Assembly: GCF_028369055.1 (NCBI RefSeq)
Contig: NZ_JAQNCZ010000003.1
Coordinates: 62,001 to 126,000, forward strand
Direction of reading: 5' to 3'
Length of the DNA stretch: 64,000 nucleotides
Source: Cognatishimia sp. SS12
Lineage (GTDB): Bacteria > Pseudomonadota > Alphaproteobacteria > Rhodobacterales > Rhodobacteraceae
Position numbers and translations under genes: made by a program. The notes under the pieces were generated by a model that ran no database searches, was not told where the DNA came from, and saw nothing but the letters and a program-made list of their open reading frames with translations. Within the stretch, counting starts at the first letter, position 1, and every line of letters starts with the position of its first letter. Positions 46,523-55,668 of the stretch are shown in pieces.

Positions 46523-47797
46523 TCACAGGCATTTTGCCAAACGGATCTCGGCGCTGCGGGCGTGGCCTTCCATGCCCTCCAGCCGCGAGATGGCCGCCGA
46601 GACGCGCGCCAAATCCGGCAGCGCTTCGGTCTCGACCCGCTGCCATGTGACGGTTTTCAGAAACTTGTGCACCGACAGCCCCCCGGTATAGCGCGCCGCG
46701 CGGCTGGTCGGCAGCACATGGTTGGGACCGCTGGCTTTGTCGCCGAATGGCACGGTGGTTTCCTGCCCCAAGAATAACGACCCATAGGCCTGCAGGCGTG
46801 CCAGCCACCAAGGCAAGTCTGCGGCCTGCACATGCAGATGCTCTGGCGCATATTCATCCGCCACTTGCGCCATATCTTCACGATCAGAACAGATTATGAC
46901 CTCGCCCAGCGCCGACCAGGCCTGATGGGCTGCGGATTTGTTCGGCTCTGGCAGGCTGGCAATGAACCCCGGGATCAGGCGCAGCACCTCTTCGGCCAGC
47001 GGCCGGTGCGTGGTCGCCAGCCAAACGGGCGAATTGTGCCCATGTTCCGCCTGCCCAATCAGATCCAGCGCCACCATTTCCGCATCCGCTGTGTCATCGG
47101 CCAAGATCAGGCTGTCCGTCGGCCCGGCAAACATGTCGATACCGACCGGCCCAAAGAGCTGCCGCTTGGCTTCGGCCACAAATTGATTGCCCGGCCCCAC
47201 CAGAATATCCGCCGGCATCGCCCCAAATAGCCCCCCTGACATGGCGGCTACGGCCTGCACCCCGCCCAGCGCCCAAACCCGATCAGCGCCTGCCAAGTGC
47301 ATGGCGAACAAGATCGCGTCCGGTATGCCCTGCCCGGGGCGGGGCGGCGAACAGGCGGTGATATCGCTGACACCTGCGACCTTGGCCGTGGTGATCGACA
47401 TCAGCGCGCTGGCCACATGAGAATACCGCCCCCCCGGGACATAACAGCCTGCTGCCTTCATGGGGATCACCCGCTGCCCGGTAAAAAGCCCCGGGCGCAG
47501 CTCGCATTCAAATTCCTGAACCGAGCCGCGCTGCGCCTCGGCAAAGGCGCGGATATTGCCATGGGCATAGCGGATGTCATCCTTCACCTCGGGCGGCAGC
47601 CGCGCGGCCGCTGCCGCCAGCGCATCCGGACCGACGATGATGTCCCCCTGCCACCCGTCCAGCTCACGCGAGAAAGCGCGGACCGCCTCTTCGCCTTCTG
47701 CCGTGATACGCGCCAGCATCGCGCTGACAATCTTGCCGGTTTCTTGTTTCTCCAGGGGCGGCAGCCCTACGGATTTTTTCAGATACTCACGTGTCAT
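46523..47797 (-). CDS. HisD-family dehydrogenase (sulfopropanediol or related alcohol dehydrogenase paralogue)
   Basis: The 424-residue protein is a zinc-dependent NAD+ dehydrogenase of the histidinol dehydrogenase family. Predicted zinc ligands remain: Gln and His in IGQAEHGHN, Asp in FGDKASGPNH, and His in EGMEGHARSAE. The catalytic Glu-His appears in YAPEHLHV. The region after CYVPGG reads RYSHVASALMSITTAKVAGV instead of the biosynthetic YPSSVLMN type. That points to the paralogue group that includes HpsN, which oxidises dihydroxypropanesulfonate in Roseobacters, though the substrate is not certain. A GGAGGG site precedes the ATG. A LysR gene is divergent 80 nt away and likely controls it. 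Confidence 0.8.
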   Translation of the reverse strand: MTREYLKKSVGLPPLEKQETGKIVSAMLARITAEGEEAVRAFSRELDGWQGDIIVGPDALAAAAARLPPEVKDDIRYAHGNIRAFAEAQRGSVQEFECELRPGLFTGQRVIPMKAAGCYVPGGRYSHVASALMSITTAKVAGVSDITACSPPRPGQGIPDAILFAMHLAGADRVWALGGVQAVAAMSGGLFGAMPADILVGPGNQFVAEAKRQLFGPVGIDMFAGPTDSLILADDTADAEMVALDLIGQAEHGHNSPVWLATTHRPLAEEVLRLIPGFIASLPEPNKSAAHQAWSALGEVIICSDREDMAQVADEYAPEHLHVQAADLPWWLARLQAYGSLFLGQETTVPFGDKASGPNHVLPTSRAARYTGGLSVHKFLKTVTWQRVETEALPDLARVSAAISRLEGMEGHARSAEIRLAKCL

Positions 47798-47877
47798 CGG
47801 GACCCTCCGCTGTTTTGAATCACTTGAGGTTCCGGTTGGCGCAAAGAATGGCTATATTCACAAAAGGCAAATCTAGG

Positions 47878-48855
47878 ATGGACAGTGCCATGTTGAGCAA
47901 AGGCGTGACCCTGCGCGGGCTTGAAGTGTTTGAGGCGCTGGCATCCAGCGGTTCCGTGGCGCTGACCGCGACAGCAACAGGGCTGAGCCAACCGGCGGTC
48001 AGCCAGCAGTTGCGCAACCTTGAAACCGCGCTTGGCGTGGACTTGATCGATCACGGCAAACGTCCGATGCAGCTGACAGCGGCCGGACGCAGCTTTCTGG
48101 CGCGCACCACCTCTGTGCTGTCCGAATTGCGTCTGGCGCAATCTGAACTCACGGTGATGGATCTGGGGCACCTCAGCAATCTGTCGATTGGGATCATTGA
48201 CGATTTTGACAATGACCTGACGCCGCGCCTTGTCACCACCCTGGCGGAAAACATGCAAAACTGCCGGTTCAAGATGATCACGGCAAGCAGTATCGATATC
48301 ACCGCCGACATGAAGGCCAAACGCCTGCACTTGGGCATTTCGGCCAGCAGCGGCGAAGTGCTGGATGGCGTGGTGGAGCATCCTTTGGTGCGCGACCCCT
48401 TCATCCTCGTCACCCCAAGTGAGCATACACCGCGCGGCGGGGATCTGCGCGAGGCGATGCGCACGCTGCCGTTTCTGCGGTACGAACGCAGTCAATTGAT
48501 TTCGCGCCAGATCGAAGCGCATCTGTCGCGGATGAAACTCGACATTCCGGAGCGGTTTGAGATCGGCAGCCACCTGGCCCTGATGGCCTGCGTGGCGCGC
48601 GGCATCGGCTGGGCGATCACCACGCCCCTTGGCTTTATGCGCGCAACCCGCTTTCACGATCAGGTGGCGGCCCACCCGCTGCCATTTGCACATTTTTCGC
48701 GGCAGATATCGCTTTACGCCAGCATGGACTGGACTGATCAAGTCCCGCGCGACGTGGCGCAAACCGTGCGCCATCTGGTGCAGGACAACATCATCACACC
48801 TGCGCTGCGCGGCCATCCATTCCTTGAAGGGGAATTGACGGTGCTGACGGGATGA
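47878..48855 (+). CDS. LysR-type transcriptional regulator
   Basis: The 325-residue protein has the LysR helix-turn-helix (GVTLRGLEVFEALASSGSVALTA, then LSQPAVSQQLRNLETALGVDLID) and a periplasmic-binding-like effector domain (about 100-310). The DNA-recognition helix is intact. It is divergent from the HisD-like dehydrogenase, with about 80 nt between starts, the standard layout for a LysR activator and its target. A ligand related to that enzyme substrate is therefore likely. I chose ATG 47878; the longer frame begins over the dehydrogenase start and adds unlike residues. Confidence 0.9.
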   Translation: MDSAMLSKGVTLRGLEVFEALASSGSVALTATATGLSQPAVSQQLRNLETALGVDLIDHGKRPMQLTAAGRSFLARTTSVLSELRLAQSELTVMDLGHLSNLSIGIIDDFDNDLTPRLVTTLAENMQNCRFKMITASSIDITADMKAKRLHLGISASSGEVLDGVVEHPLVRDPFILVTPSEHTPRGGDLREAMRTLPFLRYERSQLISRQIEAHLSRMKLDIPERFEIGSHLALMACVARGIGWAITTPLGFMRATRFHDQVAAHPLPFAHFSRQISLYASMDWTDQVPRDVAQTVRHLVQDNIITPALRGHPFLEGELTVLTG

Positions 48856-48990
48856 CCCCTGAATGTAAAGGCATAGATCCGGCACGGTGAACACTTTCGA
48901 TTGACCCGAGCCATAGCGCCAGAGGCCGAGGCTTTGGGCAAGTGTGTAGCACTGCCATTCCGAAAGTTCAGTCGGGAGTTTTGGAAAATC

Positions 48991-49446
48991 TTAATCTAGC
49001 TTGTCCCGCGACTGCGCGTTTAGCGCCTCAGTCAGGCCCTTGGCGCAGGCGTCGATCAGATCAAGCGCCCCATCAAAGTCGCGCGTATAATAGGGATCAG
49101 GGACTTCGGATGCCCCCAAATCAGGCGCGTAATCGGTAAAAAGGCGCACGGATGTTTCATTGCCCCGCGGGCGCTGCGCCTCGATATCTTCAAGGTTGTT
49201 GGCGTCCATGGCGATGATCAGATCAAAGGCTTCAAAATCACCGCGCCCAAATTGCCGCGCGCGCAAATCGCCCAGCGCAATCCCCCGCTGGGCCGCCGCG
49301 GCCTGCATTGGTCCATAAGGCGGTTTACCAACATGCCAGCCTGCGGTGCCCGCGCTGTCAACCGTCGCGCCCGACATCATGCGAAACACGCCCTCGGCGG
49401 CGGGGCTGCGACAGATATTTCCAAGGCAAACAAACAGAACCTTCAC
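48991..49446 (-). CDS. Low-molecular-weight protein tyrosine phosphatase
   Basis: The 151-residue enzyme has the P-loop CLGNICRSP (Cys7, Arg13) directly after the first strand, SAGTAGWHVG, LIIAMDANNLEDI, and the general-acid motif VPDPYY. All catalytic residues are present, so activity is expected on phosphotyrosine proteins or small phosphate esters. Homologues often act with exopolysaccharide kinases, but none are visible nearby. It is a single gene between the LysR gene and the copper chaperone. Confidence 0.95.
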   Translation of the reverse strand: MKVLFVCLGNICRSPAAEGVFRMMSGATVDSAGTAGWHVGKPPYGPMQAAAAQRGIALGDLRARQFGRGDFEAFDLIIAMDANNLEDIEAQRPRGNETSVRLFTDYAPDLGASEVPDPYYTRDFDGALDLIDACAKGLTEALNAQSRDKLD

Positions 49447-49572
49447 GACGTGCTCCTTTGGTTAGATGCCTCATGTGTAGCGGTGCCGGGTCGCCAAACG
49501 CAACGGTGCGGCTCTTGCAACGCAAGCTCCGGGGGCAGGTCCAGCCTTTGAACCTGCCCCGTTAGAGGTTGT

Positions 49573-50097
49573 TTAATGATGCTTGTGTTTGCCAGTTGCC
49601 GCGGCGTCCCCTTGGCCGCCGGAATGATCGTGGCCGCCTTGCGTCATGGCCCCTGCGGCACGGCTGTTGTCCACCGGCACCTCAATGGTGATTTCACCGG
49701 CGTGTTCAAAGACCAGCACCAGCGGCACGGTGTCCCCTTCGGTCAGCGATCGGGTCAGCCCCATGAACATCACGTGGTCTCCGCCCCGCGCCAGGTCGTG
49801 GCTTGCTCCCGCCGGAATGGCAAAGCCTTCTTCCACGTGTCGCATCTTCATCACCCCATCGCCCATGTCCTCATGGGTATGCAGTTCTGTGCGCGCAGCG
49901 ATATCTGAATGCACCGACAGTAGCTGATCCCTGTCGGTGCCCATATTGTGCAGCTCCATAAAGGCAGCGCCGGATTTTGCGGCTTTGGTGGCGACGCGCA
50001 GATAGGCGTCTTTGATCATGATTTCGCCCTCAGCCAAGGCAGGGGCGGCCAGCGCAGCAATCAGGCTGCTGGCCAGAGTTATGGATTTAATGGTCAT
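49573..50097 (-). CDS. Periplasmic copper chaperone PCu(A)C with His-rich tail
   Basis: The 174-residue protein has a signal peptide (about 1-22, ending ALAAPALAEG) and the PCu(A)C fold. The copper motif appears as His in ELHTHEDMGDGVMKMRHVEEG and the later HDLARGGDHVMFMGL, fitting H-(M)X10-MX21-HXM. PCu(A)C delivers Cu(I) to the CuA and CuB sites of cytochrome oxidase. The C-terminus carries an added metal-binding tail (GGHDHSGGQGDAAATGKHKHH style, about eight His). The start at 50097 has a GGAG site 6 nt upstream. It is paired with a DUF2946-like gene upstream. Confidence 0.93.
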   Translation of the reverse strand: MTIKSITLASSLIAALAAPALAEGEIMIKDAYLRVATKAAKSGAAFMELHNMGTDRDQLLSVHSDIAARTELHTHEDMGDGVMKMRHVEEGFAIPAGASHDLARGGDHVMFMGLTRSLTEGDTVPLVLVFEHAGEITIEVPVDNSRAAGAMTQGGHDHSGGQGDAAATGKHKHH

Positions 50098-50137
50098 CGT
50101 TAGCTCCAGTATATGTTTGAACGTTGTCTTGATCTGG

Positions 50138-50485
50138 TCAGGACAACACTGGAGGTCCGCGCGCTGAGGCTGCGAAAGCAACGCGCTCTGCAGGCGCTTG
50201 GGTGAACAGAGCGGGGCGAAACGGTGCAGCCGGGGCCTGCCAGCTGGGCAGATCGACATCCGCAATCACGCCCTGCATCAGCATCAACGAAAATTCCGGG
50301 CAGATATGCGGCGCGCCTGTTGGCTGGCCATTGGCGTCAACCGGCACCATATCCGGGCCCGTGCCGGTGCAAAGCTCCATATACCCGACAGCCGTCGGCA
50401 TGCCGCGCGCCACAGCCATGCCCTGCCCGGTCAAGAGCAGCACCGCCACCAGGCCATAGGCAATATATCGGCGCAACATGGTCAT
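50138..50485 (-). CDS. DUF2946-like exported protein
   Basis: The 115-residue protein (ATG 50485; a second ATG two codons later is also possible) starts with a basic stretch and a hydrophobic segment (AYGLVAVLLLTGQGMAVA) acting as signal or anchor. It then has ELCTGTGPDMVPVDANGQPTG and PHICPEF, a Cys...His-x-Cys-Pro arrangement like DUF2946 proteins, a family found beside copper genes. The Pro/Ala-rich C-terminus fits too. It lies 40 nt upstream of the copper chaperone gene, so a role in copper handling is inferred only from context. Confidence 0.6.
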   Translation of the reverse strand: MTMLRRYIAYGLVAVLLLTGQGMAVARGMPTAVGYMELCTGTGPDMVPVDANGQPTGAPHICPEFSLMLMQGVIADVDLPSWQAPAAPFRPALFTQAPAERVAFAASARGPPVLS

Positions 50486-50525
50486 GCAGGTGCCATACCC
50501 CGGGCGGCCTGATTTGGAAAGGCGA

Positions 50526-50562
50526 CAAAAAAACGCCCCGGTCTGGGTATCAGACCGAGGCG
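50526..50562 (-). terminator. Rho-independent terminator of rpmB
   Basis: A 12-bp stem with one mismatch (CGCCTCGGTCTG and CAGACCGGGGCG on the minus strand) closes on a 5-nt loop and runs into seven T (complement of 50527-50533). It lies 28 nt after rpmB and separates it from the copper genes. Confidence 0.9.
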
Positions 50563-50589
50563 CATTCACTGTCCAGTAGACCAAAAAGC

Positions 50590-50880
50590 TTAGGCTTGTG
50601 CTGCCTGAGCTTTTGCGATCTCTTTTTTGACTTTCAGCGCGTTGGCAGAAAGCTCAACATCCTTGGCTTTTGCCAGGAATGCGTCCAGGCCACCGCGGTG
50701 GTCAACGGAACGCAGAGCAGATGCCGAAATGCGCAGCTTTACACCGCGACCCAGAGTTTCGGATTGCAGTGTCACATCGTTCAGGTTCGGCAGGAAACGA
50801 CGCTTGGTTTTGTTGTTGGCGTGGCTGACATTGTTGCCAGTCATCGGGCCTTTTCCGGTCAATTCGCAACGGCGCGACAT
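50590..50880 (-). CDS. rpmB: 50S ribosomal protein L28
   Basis: The 96-residue protein is a component of the large ribosomal subunit. It starts [27 protein letters not shown], the family signature, followed by [43 protein letters not shown]. The length is that of the longer alphaproteobacterial L28. The lysine- and alanine-rich C-terminus is usual. It is monocistronic with a strong terminator. The 197 nt upstream hold its promoter region; a weak TTGCCC/TTTAGC pair with 18-bp spacing is visible near 50920-50950. Confidence 0.97.
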   Translation of the reverse strand: MSRRCELTGKGPMTGNNVSHANNKTKRRFLPNLNDVTLQSETLGRGVKLRISASALRSVDHRGGLDAFLAKAKDVELSANALKVKKEIAKAQAAQA

Positions 50881-51077
50881 AGGATCATCCTCGTTTTACG
50901 GTCATCGGGGATAACGGCCCCGCTAAAGCAAACGGGCGCTGCCAAGGGCAACACCCAGAATTTCGTTGGGCGTCTTTAGGCCTGAATTCGGCGGGCGTCA
51001 AGTGATTCACCCAAAGGAAATGACTTTCTGCAGACAAAGACAGCAATTCCGCCGCCGCGTGGCAATTTGCCCCGGCG

Positions 51078-52064
51078 TCACCCCCGCGCGGAGAGCTTGA
51101 GCGCAGACAAGATGTCCTGCGCCGCCGAACTGGGCGAGAGCTGCCCGGCAGCCACTTTATCCGCCAGACTGGCAATCTGGGCCTTGATCGGGGCGGCATC
51201 AAGCTGCGCCAGCAGCCCCTGGCGCAGCTCCTCTTCAAACCAGAATTGGGCCTGCGCGGCGCGGCGACTGTTCCAATGGCCATTTTCTTGCCGCCAGGAC
51301 TTCAAAGCCTGCATATCCTCCCAAGCAGCTTGCAGCCCCTCATGCTCCAGCGCGGAAACGGTCATGGCCTTTGGAAAGCCTTGCGGGTCCTGCGGCCGTT
51401 TTCGGAGCAAGCGCAGCGCCCCGGCGTAATCGGCGCAGGTTCGGGTGGCGGTCGCCTTCAGGTCACCATCGGCCTTGTTGACCAGAATCATATCCGCCAT
51501 TTCCATGATGCCGCGCTTGACGCCCTGCAATTCGTCCCCACCCGCCGGGGCCAGCAACAACAGAAACAGATCAGACATTTGCGACACCACGGTTTCCGAT
51601 TGGCCAACCCCCACGGTTTCAATCAGAACAATGTCAAATCCAGCCGCCTCGCAAAGCGCGACTGCCTCGCGGGTGCGCCGTGCCACGCCGCCCAAATGCG
51701 ATTGGCTGGGGGAAGGGCGAATAAACGCCGCCCTTTCGCGTGTCAGTCGCTCCATCCGGGTTTTATCCCCTAGGATCGAACCGCCGGAGCGCGCTGAGGA
51801 GGGGTCAACCGCCAGAACAGCAACCCGTTTGCCCTGCCCGATCAGGAACATGCCAAAGCTTTCGATAAAGGTCGATTTACCGACCCCCGGCGTGCCCGAG
51901 AGGCCAATGCGCAAAGCTTTGTGGGGCTGACCCGACAGACTGTCCAGCAGCTCGGTGGCCATGGCGCGGTGATCGGCGCGCCCGCTTTCCACCAGCGTGA
52001 TTGCCCGCGCCAGCGCGCGGCGGTCCTGCCCGATCAGTTTTTCACGCAGTGCGGCGATATCCAT
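51078..52064 (-). CDS. meaB: MeaB/ArgK family G-protein chaperone of methylmalonyl-CoA mutase
   Basis: MeaB is a GTPase that loads and protects adenosylcobalamin in methylmalonyl-CoA mutase. The 328-residue protein has GLSGTPGVGKSTFIE (P-loop, about residue 55), AVDPSSARSGGSILGDKTRM (switch I), FDIVLIETVGVGQSE (Walker B), and LVNKADGD (NKxD). The C-terminal dimerisation arm is present. I start it at ATG 52064, with GGAAGGAA upstream; 12 further residues are open but unlike the family. The mutase gene is not in the window. It is divergent from hrpB. Confidence 0.95.
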   Translation of the reverse strand: MDIAALREKLIGQDRRALARAITLVESGRADHRAMATELLDSLSGQPHKALRIGLSGTPGVGKSTFIESFGMFLIGQGKRVAVLAVDPSSARSGGSILGDKTRMERLTRERAAFIRPSPSQSHLGGVARRTREAVALCEAAGFDIVLIETVGVGQSETVVSQMSDLFLLLLAPAGGDELQGVKRGIMEMADMILVNKADGDLKATATRTCADYAGALRLLRKRPQDPQGFPKAMTVSALEHEGLQAAWEDMQALKSWRQENGHWNSRRAAQAQFWFEEELRQGLLAQLDAAPIKAQIASLADKVAAGQLSPSSAAQDILSALKLSARG

Positions 52065-52243
52065 AGCGTTCCTTCCGGCATTTGGCCGCAATGGCCCCAA
52101 CGTGTTTCGTTTCTTGCCCCGCGTTGCCCCGGTTTGTCCAGAGCAACCGCTGGCTCTGCGCGGGCATATACCTGTCGTGACGCGCGGTTGCCTGCCGTCG
52201 AATGGCGCTTGTCCCGCCCCCCTGCATGGCCGATAAACCGCCT

Positions 52244-54679
52244 ATGAGCGCCCTGCCAATCCACTCCGCCCTCCCCGAATTTATTGCCGCGCTGCAAAGC
52301 CACGGCCGCGCCGTTCTGCAAGCGCCACCAGGCGCGGGCAAGACCACCGTCGTGCCGCTCGCAATGCTTGAGGCAGGCGTGACCACCGGCAAGATTCTCA
52401 TGCTGGAGCCACGCCGCCTTGCCGCGCGCGCTGCGGCAGAGCGTATGGCCAGCACTTTGGGCGAAACGGTGGGCCAGAGCGTTGGCTACCGCATTCGGGG
52501 CGACAGCAAGACCAGCGCGGCCACCCGTATTGAGGTCGTGACCGAGGGCATCTTGACCCGCATGATCCAGTCCGACCCCGAACTGACCGGCATTGGCGCG
52601 GTGCTGTTTGACGAATTCCACGAACGCTCGCTCAATGCAGATCTCGGCCTTGCGCTGTGCCTTGAGATTGCCGATGCCCTGCGTGATGATCTGATCTTGG
52701 TGGCCATGTCCGCCACCTTGGATGCCGCGCCAGTGGCCGCGCTGATGGGCGATGTGCCGGTTGTCACCTCAGAGGGGCGTAGCTATCCGGTTGAGGTGAA
52801 GTGGCTCGATAAGCCCACGCCGAAAGACCAGCGACTTGAAACCGCCTGCGCCGCGCTGATTGAGCAAGCCATCGGCGAAACCGAAGGCGGCATATTGGTG
52901 TTCCTGCCCGGCGAAGGCGAAATTCGCCGCACCGCTGCGCAAGTGACCCTGCCGGCCGATGTGACACTCCACACCCTATATGGGGCCATGGATTTCAAGG
53001 CGCAGCGCGCGGCGATCCAGCCCGCGCAATCCGGGCGCAAACTGGTGCTCGCAACCTCGATTGCCGAAACCTCGCTGACCATTCAGGACGTGCGGGTCGT
53101 GGTTGATGCCGGGCGCGCGCGGCGGGCGCGGTTTGATCCCGGCTCTGGCATGTCGCGGCTTGTGACCGAAAAAGTAACGCGTGCCGAAGCCACCCAACGG
53201 CAAGGGCGCGCCGGGCGCGTGGCCCCTGGCGTCTGCTATCGGCTCTGGACACGCGGCGAAGAAGGCGCACTTGCCGCCTTTCCGCCTGCCGAGATCGAAG
53301 CCGCCGACCTCGCCGGGCTCGCGCTAGAACTGGCGCTCTGGGGCGCACAGGCGCAGGATCTGCCGTTGCTCACGCCGCCGCCGTCCGGCACATGGGCCGA
53401 GGCGCGCGCCTTGCTCGGCATGTTGGGGGCGCTGGATGACAGCGGCATCATCACCGCCCATGGGCGCGCAATTGCCCGCCATCCGCTGCACCCGCGGCTG
53501 GCGCATATGCTGACCCTCGCAGGCAAGGCCGGCGCGCCGCTGGCGGCGCTGCTGGCGGGACGCGACCCGCTGCCGCGCAGCGCGCCTCTTGATCTCACCT
53601 TGCGGATTGAGGCGCTGCGCGACCCCAAACGCTTTGCCGAGAGCCGCCCCTATGCGCCCAATCGCGGCGCGCTGGCCACTTTGCGCGAAGAGGCCAAGCG
53701 CCTCGCGCGGATGGTGCCAGACCGGCCCGCCCTGAGCCTCGCGGAAATGGCGGCACTGGCCTACCCGGACCGGATTGGCCTGCACCGCAAAGGCGATGCG
53801 CCGCGCTTTGTTCTGTCCGGTGGCAAGGGGGCTGTGTTGCCCGAGGGCGACCCTTTGGGCAGCAGTCGCCTCATCGTGGCCACCGATCTGGATGGCAACC
53901 CGCGCGAGGCGCGCGTGCGTCAGGCCATAGCGCTCAGTGATGCGGAATTGCGTGGGCTGTTCGCCGATCAGATCCACTGGCAGCAGAATTGTCACTGGTC
54001 CAAACGCGAGGGGCGCGTTTTGACCCGCCGTCAGGAGGTGTTTGGAGCGCTGGTGCTGGAAGATCGCATCTGGAAAGACGCCCCGCATGAGGCCATCGCC
54101 ACAGCCATGCTCGATGGCGTGCGCGAGATTGGCCTGTTGCCAAGCGCCGCCGCCAACCGGCTGCGCGCTCGCGTGGCGCTCGCGCGCGACGCCGGACATG
54201 ATCTGCCAGATATGTCGGATGCTGCCCTTATGGAGACGCTGGAAAGCTGGCTTTTGCCGCATCTTGCTGGCGTCAAAACCGCAGAGGCCTGGCGCAAATT
54301 TGATATCCATGATGCCTTGCGCGCCATGCTGGACTGGCCGCAAACGCAGCTGCTGGACAAGATTGCCCCGGCGCATTTCACGACGCCCCTGGGCCGGCAG
54401 ATCCCGGTGGATTACGCCGGCGAAGCCCCGGAAATCACCCTGCGTCTGCAGGAAATGTTCGGTCAGAAAACCCACCCAATGATTGGCAAGACGCCCCTTA
54501 AGGTCACGCTTCTCTCGCCTGCGCAGCGCCCGGTGCAGACCACCATGGACATTCCCGGCTTTTGGGCCAGCAGCTATGCAGATGTGCGCAAGGACATGCG
54601 TGGTCGCTACCCCAAACACCCCTGGCCCGAAGACCCGACCGAGGCCGACCCGACGCTCAGGACCAAACGCAGATCATGA
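52244..54679 (+). CDS. hrpB: ATP-dependent helicase HrpB
   Basis: The 811-residue DEAH-box helicase has Walker A QAPPGAGKTT (about residue 29), LEPRRLAARAAAERM (motif Ia), DEFHER (motif II), MSATLDAAPV (motif III), SIAETSLTI (motif V) and QRQGRAGRVAPGVCYRLW (motif VI). The HrpB-specific C-terminal domain follows (HWSKREGRVLTRRQEVFG, PVDYAGEAPEITLRLQEMFG, PGFWASSYADVRKDMRGRYPKHPWPEDP). Its cellular role is poorly known; an RNA-related function is assumed. The start is uncertain: ATG 52244 or ATGs 18 or 42 nt upstream. It is convergent with argF. Confidence 0.95.
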   Translation: MSALPIHSALPEFIAALQSHGRAVLQAPPGAGKTTVVPLAMLEAGVTTGKILMLEPRRLAARAAAERMASTLGETVGQSVGYRIRGDSKTSAATRIEVVTEGILTRMIQSDPELTGIGAVLFDEFHERSLNADLGLALCLEIADALRDDLILVAMSATLDAAPVAALMGDVPVVTSEGRSYPVEVKWLDKPTPKDQRLETACAALIEQAIGETEGGILVFLPGEGEIRRTAAQVTLPADVTLHTLYGAMDFKAQRAAIQPAQSGRKLVLATSIAETSLTIQDVRVVVDAGRARRARFDPGSGMSRLVTEKVTRAEATQRQGRAGRVAPGVCYRLWTRGEEGALAAFPPAEIEAADLAGLALELALWGAQAQDLPLLTPPPSGTWAEARALLGMLGALDDSGIITAHGRAIARHPLHPRLAHMLTLAGKAGAPLAALLAGRDPLPRSAPLDLTLRIEALRDPKRFAESRPYAPNRGALATLREEAKRLARMVPDRPALSLAEMAALAYPDRIGLHRKGDAPRFVLSGGKGAVLPEGDPLGSSRLIVATDLDGNPREARVRQAIALSDAELRGLFADQIHWQQNCHWSKREGRVLTRRQEVFGALVLEDRIWKDAPHEAIATAMLDGVREIGLLPSAAANRLRARVALARDAGHDLPDMSDAALMETLESWLLPHLAGVKTAEAWRKFDIHDALRAMLDWPQTQLLDKIAPAHFTTPLGRQIPVDYAGEAPEITLRLQEMFGQKTHPMIGKTPLKVTLLSPAQRPVQTTMDIPGFWASSYADVRKDMRGRYPKHPWPEDPTEADPTLRTKRRS

Positions 54680-54731
54680 AGGCCGCGCCCGTCGAGGCGC
54701 GCCCCCTTTCGTCAAAACTGCGTCAGCGCGC

Positions 54732-55658
54732 TTAAACGCCCAAGCACCAGCGCATGACCGCTTTCTGGGCGTGCAGGCGGTTTTCGGCCTCGTCAAAAAT
54801 CACCGAATGCTTGCCATCCATCACAGCGCTGGTGGCCTCTTCGTCGCGGTGCGCGGGCAGGCAATGCATAAACAGCGCATCCGGTTTGGCATGGGCCATC
54901 AAGTCATCATTCACCTGATAAGGGCGCAGCTGATTGTGCCGGCGTTCGCGCGCGGATTGCGGATCATGCATCGACACCCAAGTGTCCGTCACCACCAAAT
55001 CTGCCCCCTGCACCGCTTTGACCGGGTCCCGCTCGATCAGCACATTGCTGCCTTTGCTGCGCGCCAGATCAACGAATTCTTGTTCCGGGTCCAGCTGCGC
55101 CGGGCCGGTGAACGTCAAGTCAAAGCCGAACTGCCCCGCCGCATGGGCAAAGCTGGCAAAAACGTTATTGCCATCGCCGGACCAGACAACTTTTTTGCCC
55201 GCGATCGGGCCACGGTGCTCTTCAAAGGTTTGGATATCGGCCATGATCTGGCAGGGGTGCGTGCGGTCGGTCAGCCCGTTGATCACCGGCACATCGGCGT
55301 ATTCGGCCAGTTCTAGCAGCGTCTGTTCCTCGAAGGTGCGGATCATGATCAGATCGACATAGCGGCTAAGCACCCGCGCCGTATCCGCGATGGTTTCGCC
55401 ATGGCCCAGCTGCATCTCTTTACCTGACAGCACCATGGTCTGCCCGCCCATTTGACGGACGCCGACATCAAAGGACACCCGCGTGCGGGTCGAGGGTTTT
55501 TCAAAGATCAGCGCCACCATGTGGTTTTTCAGCGGCTGATCGTCATCCAGCGCACCGCGCAGTTTGCCCGCACGCGCGGCCTTCATCGATTTGGCGGTGT
55601 CGATGATGTTGCGCAGCTCTGCCGGATCGGTTTTGTGAATGTCGAGAAAATGGGTCAT
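54732..55658 (-). CDS. argF: Ornithine carbamoyltransferase
   Basis: ArgF makes citrulline from ornithine and carbamoyl phosphate. The 308-residue protein has the carbamoyl-phosphate motif [12 protein letters not shown], the DRTHPCQ segment, [20 protein letters not shown], and [12 protein letters not shown] with the ornithine-binding Cys. I chose ATG 55658 as in the family; the longer frame reads through argD upstream residues. It begins 10 nt after the argD stop, so argD-argF is an operon. The 3' end faces hrpB. Confidence 0.97.
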   Translation of the reverse strand: MTHFLDIHKTDPAELRNIIDTAKSMKAARAGKLRGALDDDQPLKNHMVALIFEKPSTRTRVSFDVGVRQMGGQTMVLSGKEMQLGHGETIADTARVLSRYVDLIMIRTFEEQTLLELAEYADVPVINGLTDRTHPCQIMADIQTFEEHRGPIAGKKVVWSGDGNNVFASFAHAAGQFGFDLTFTGPAQLDPEQEFVDLARSKGSNVLIERDPVKAVQGADLVVTDTWVSMHDPQSARERRHNQLRPYQVNDDLMAHAKPDALFMHCLPAHRDEEATSAVMDGKHSVIFDEAENRLHAQKAVMRWCLGV

Positions 55659-55668
55659 TGCGCCGTCC

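Noticed and set aside
46523-47797. Biosynthetic hisD as part of the histidine pathway
   Set aside because: The segment after YVPGG differs from biosynthetic HisD, and it has its own LysR gene and no his gene nearby. I kept the family name but not the gene symbol.
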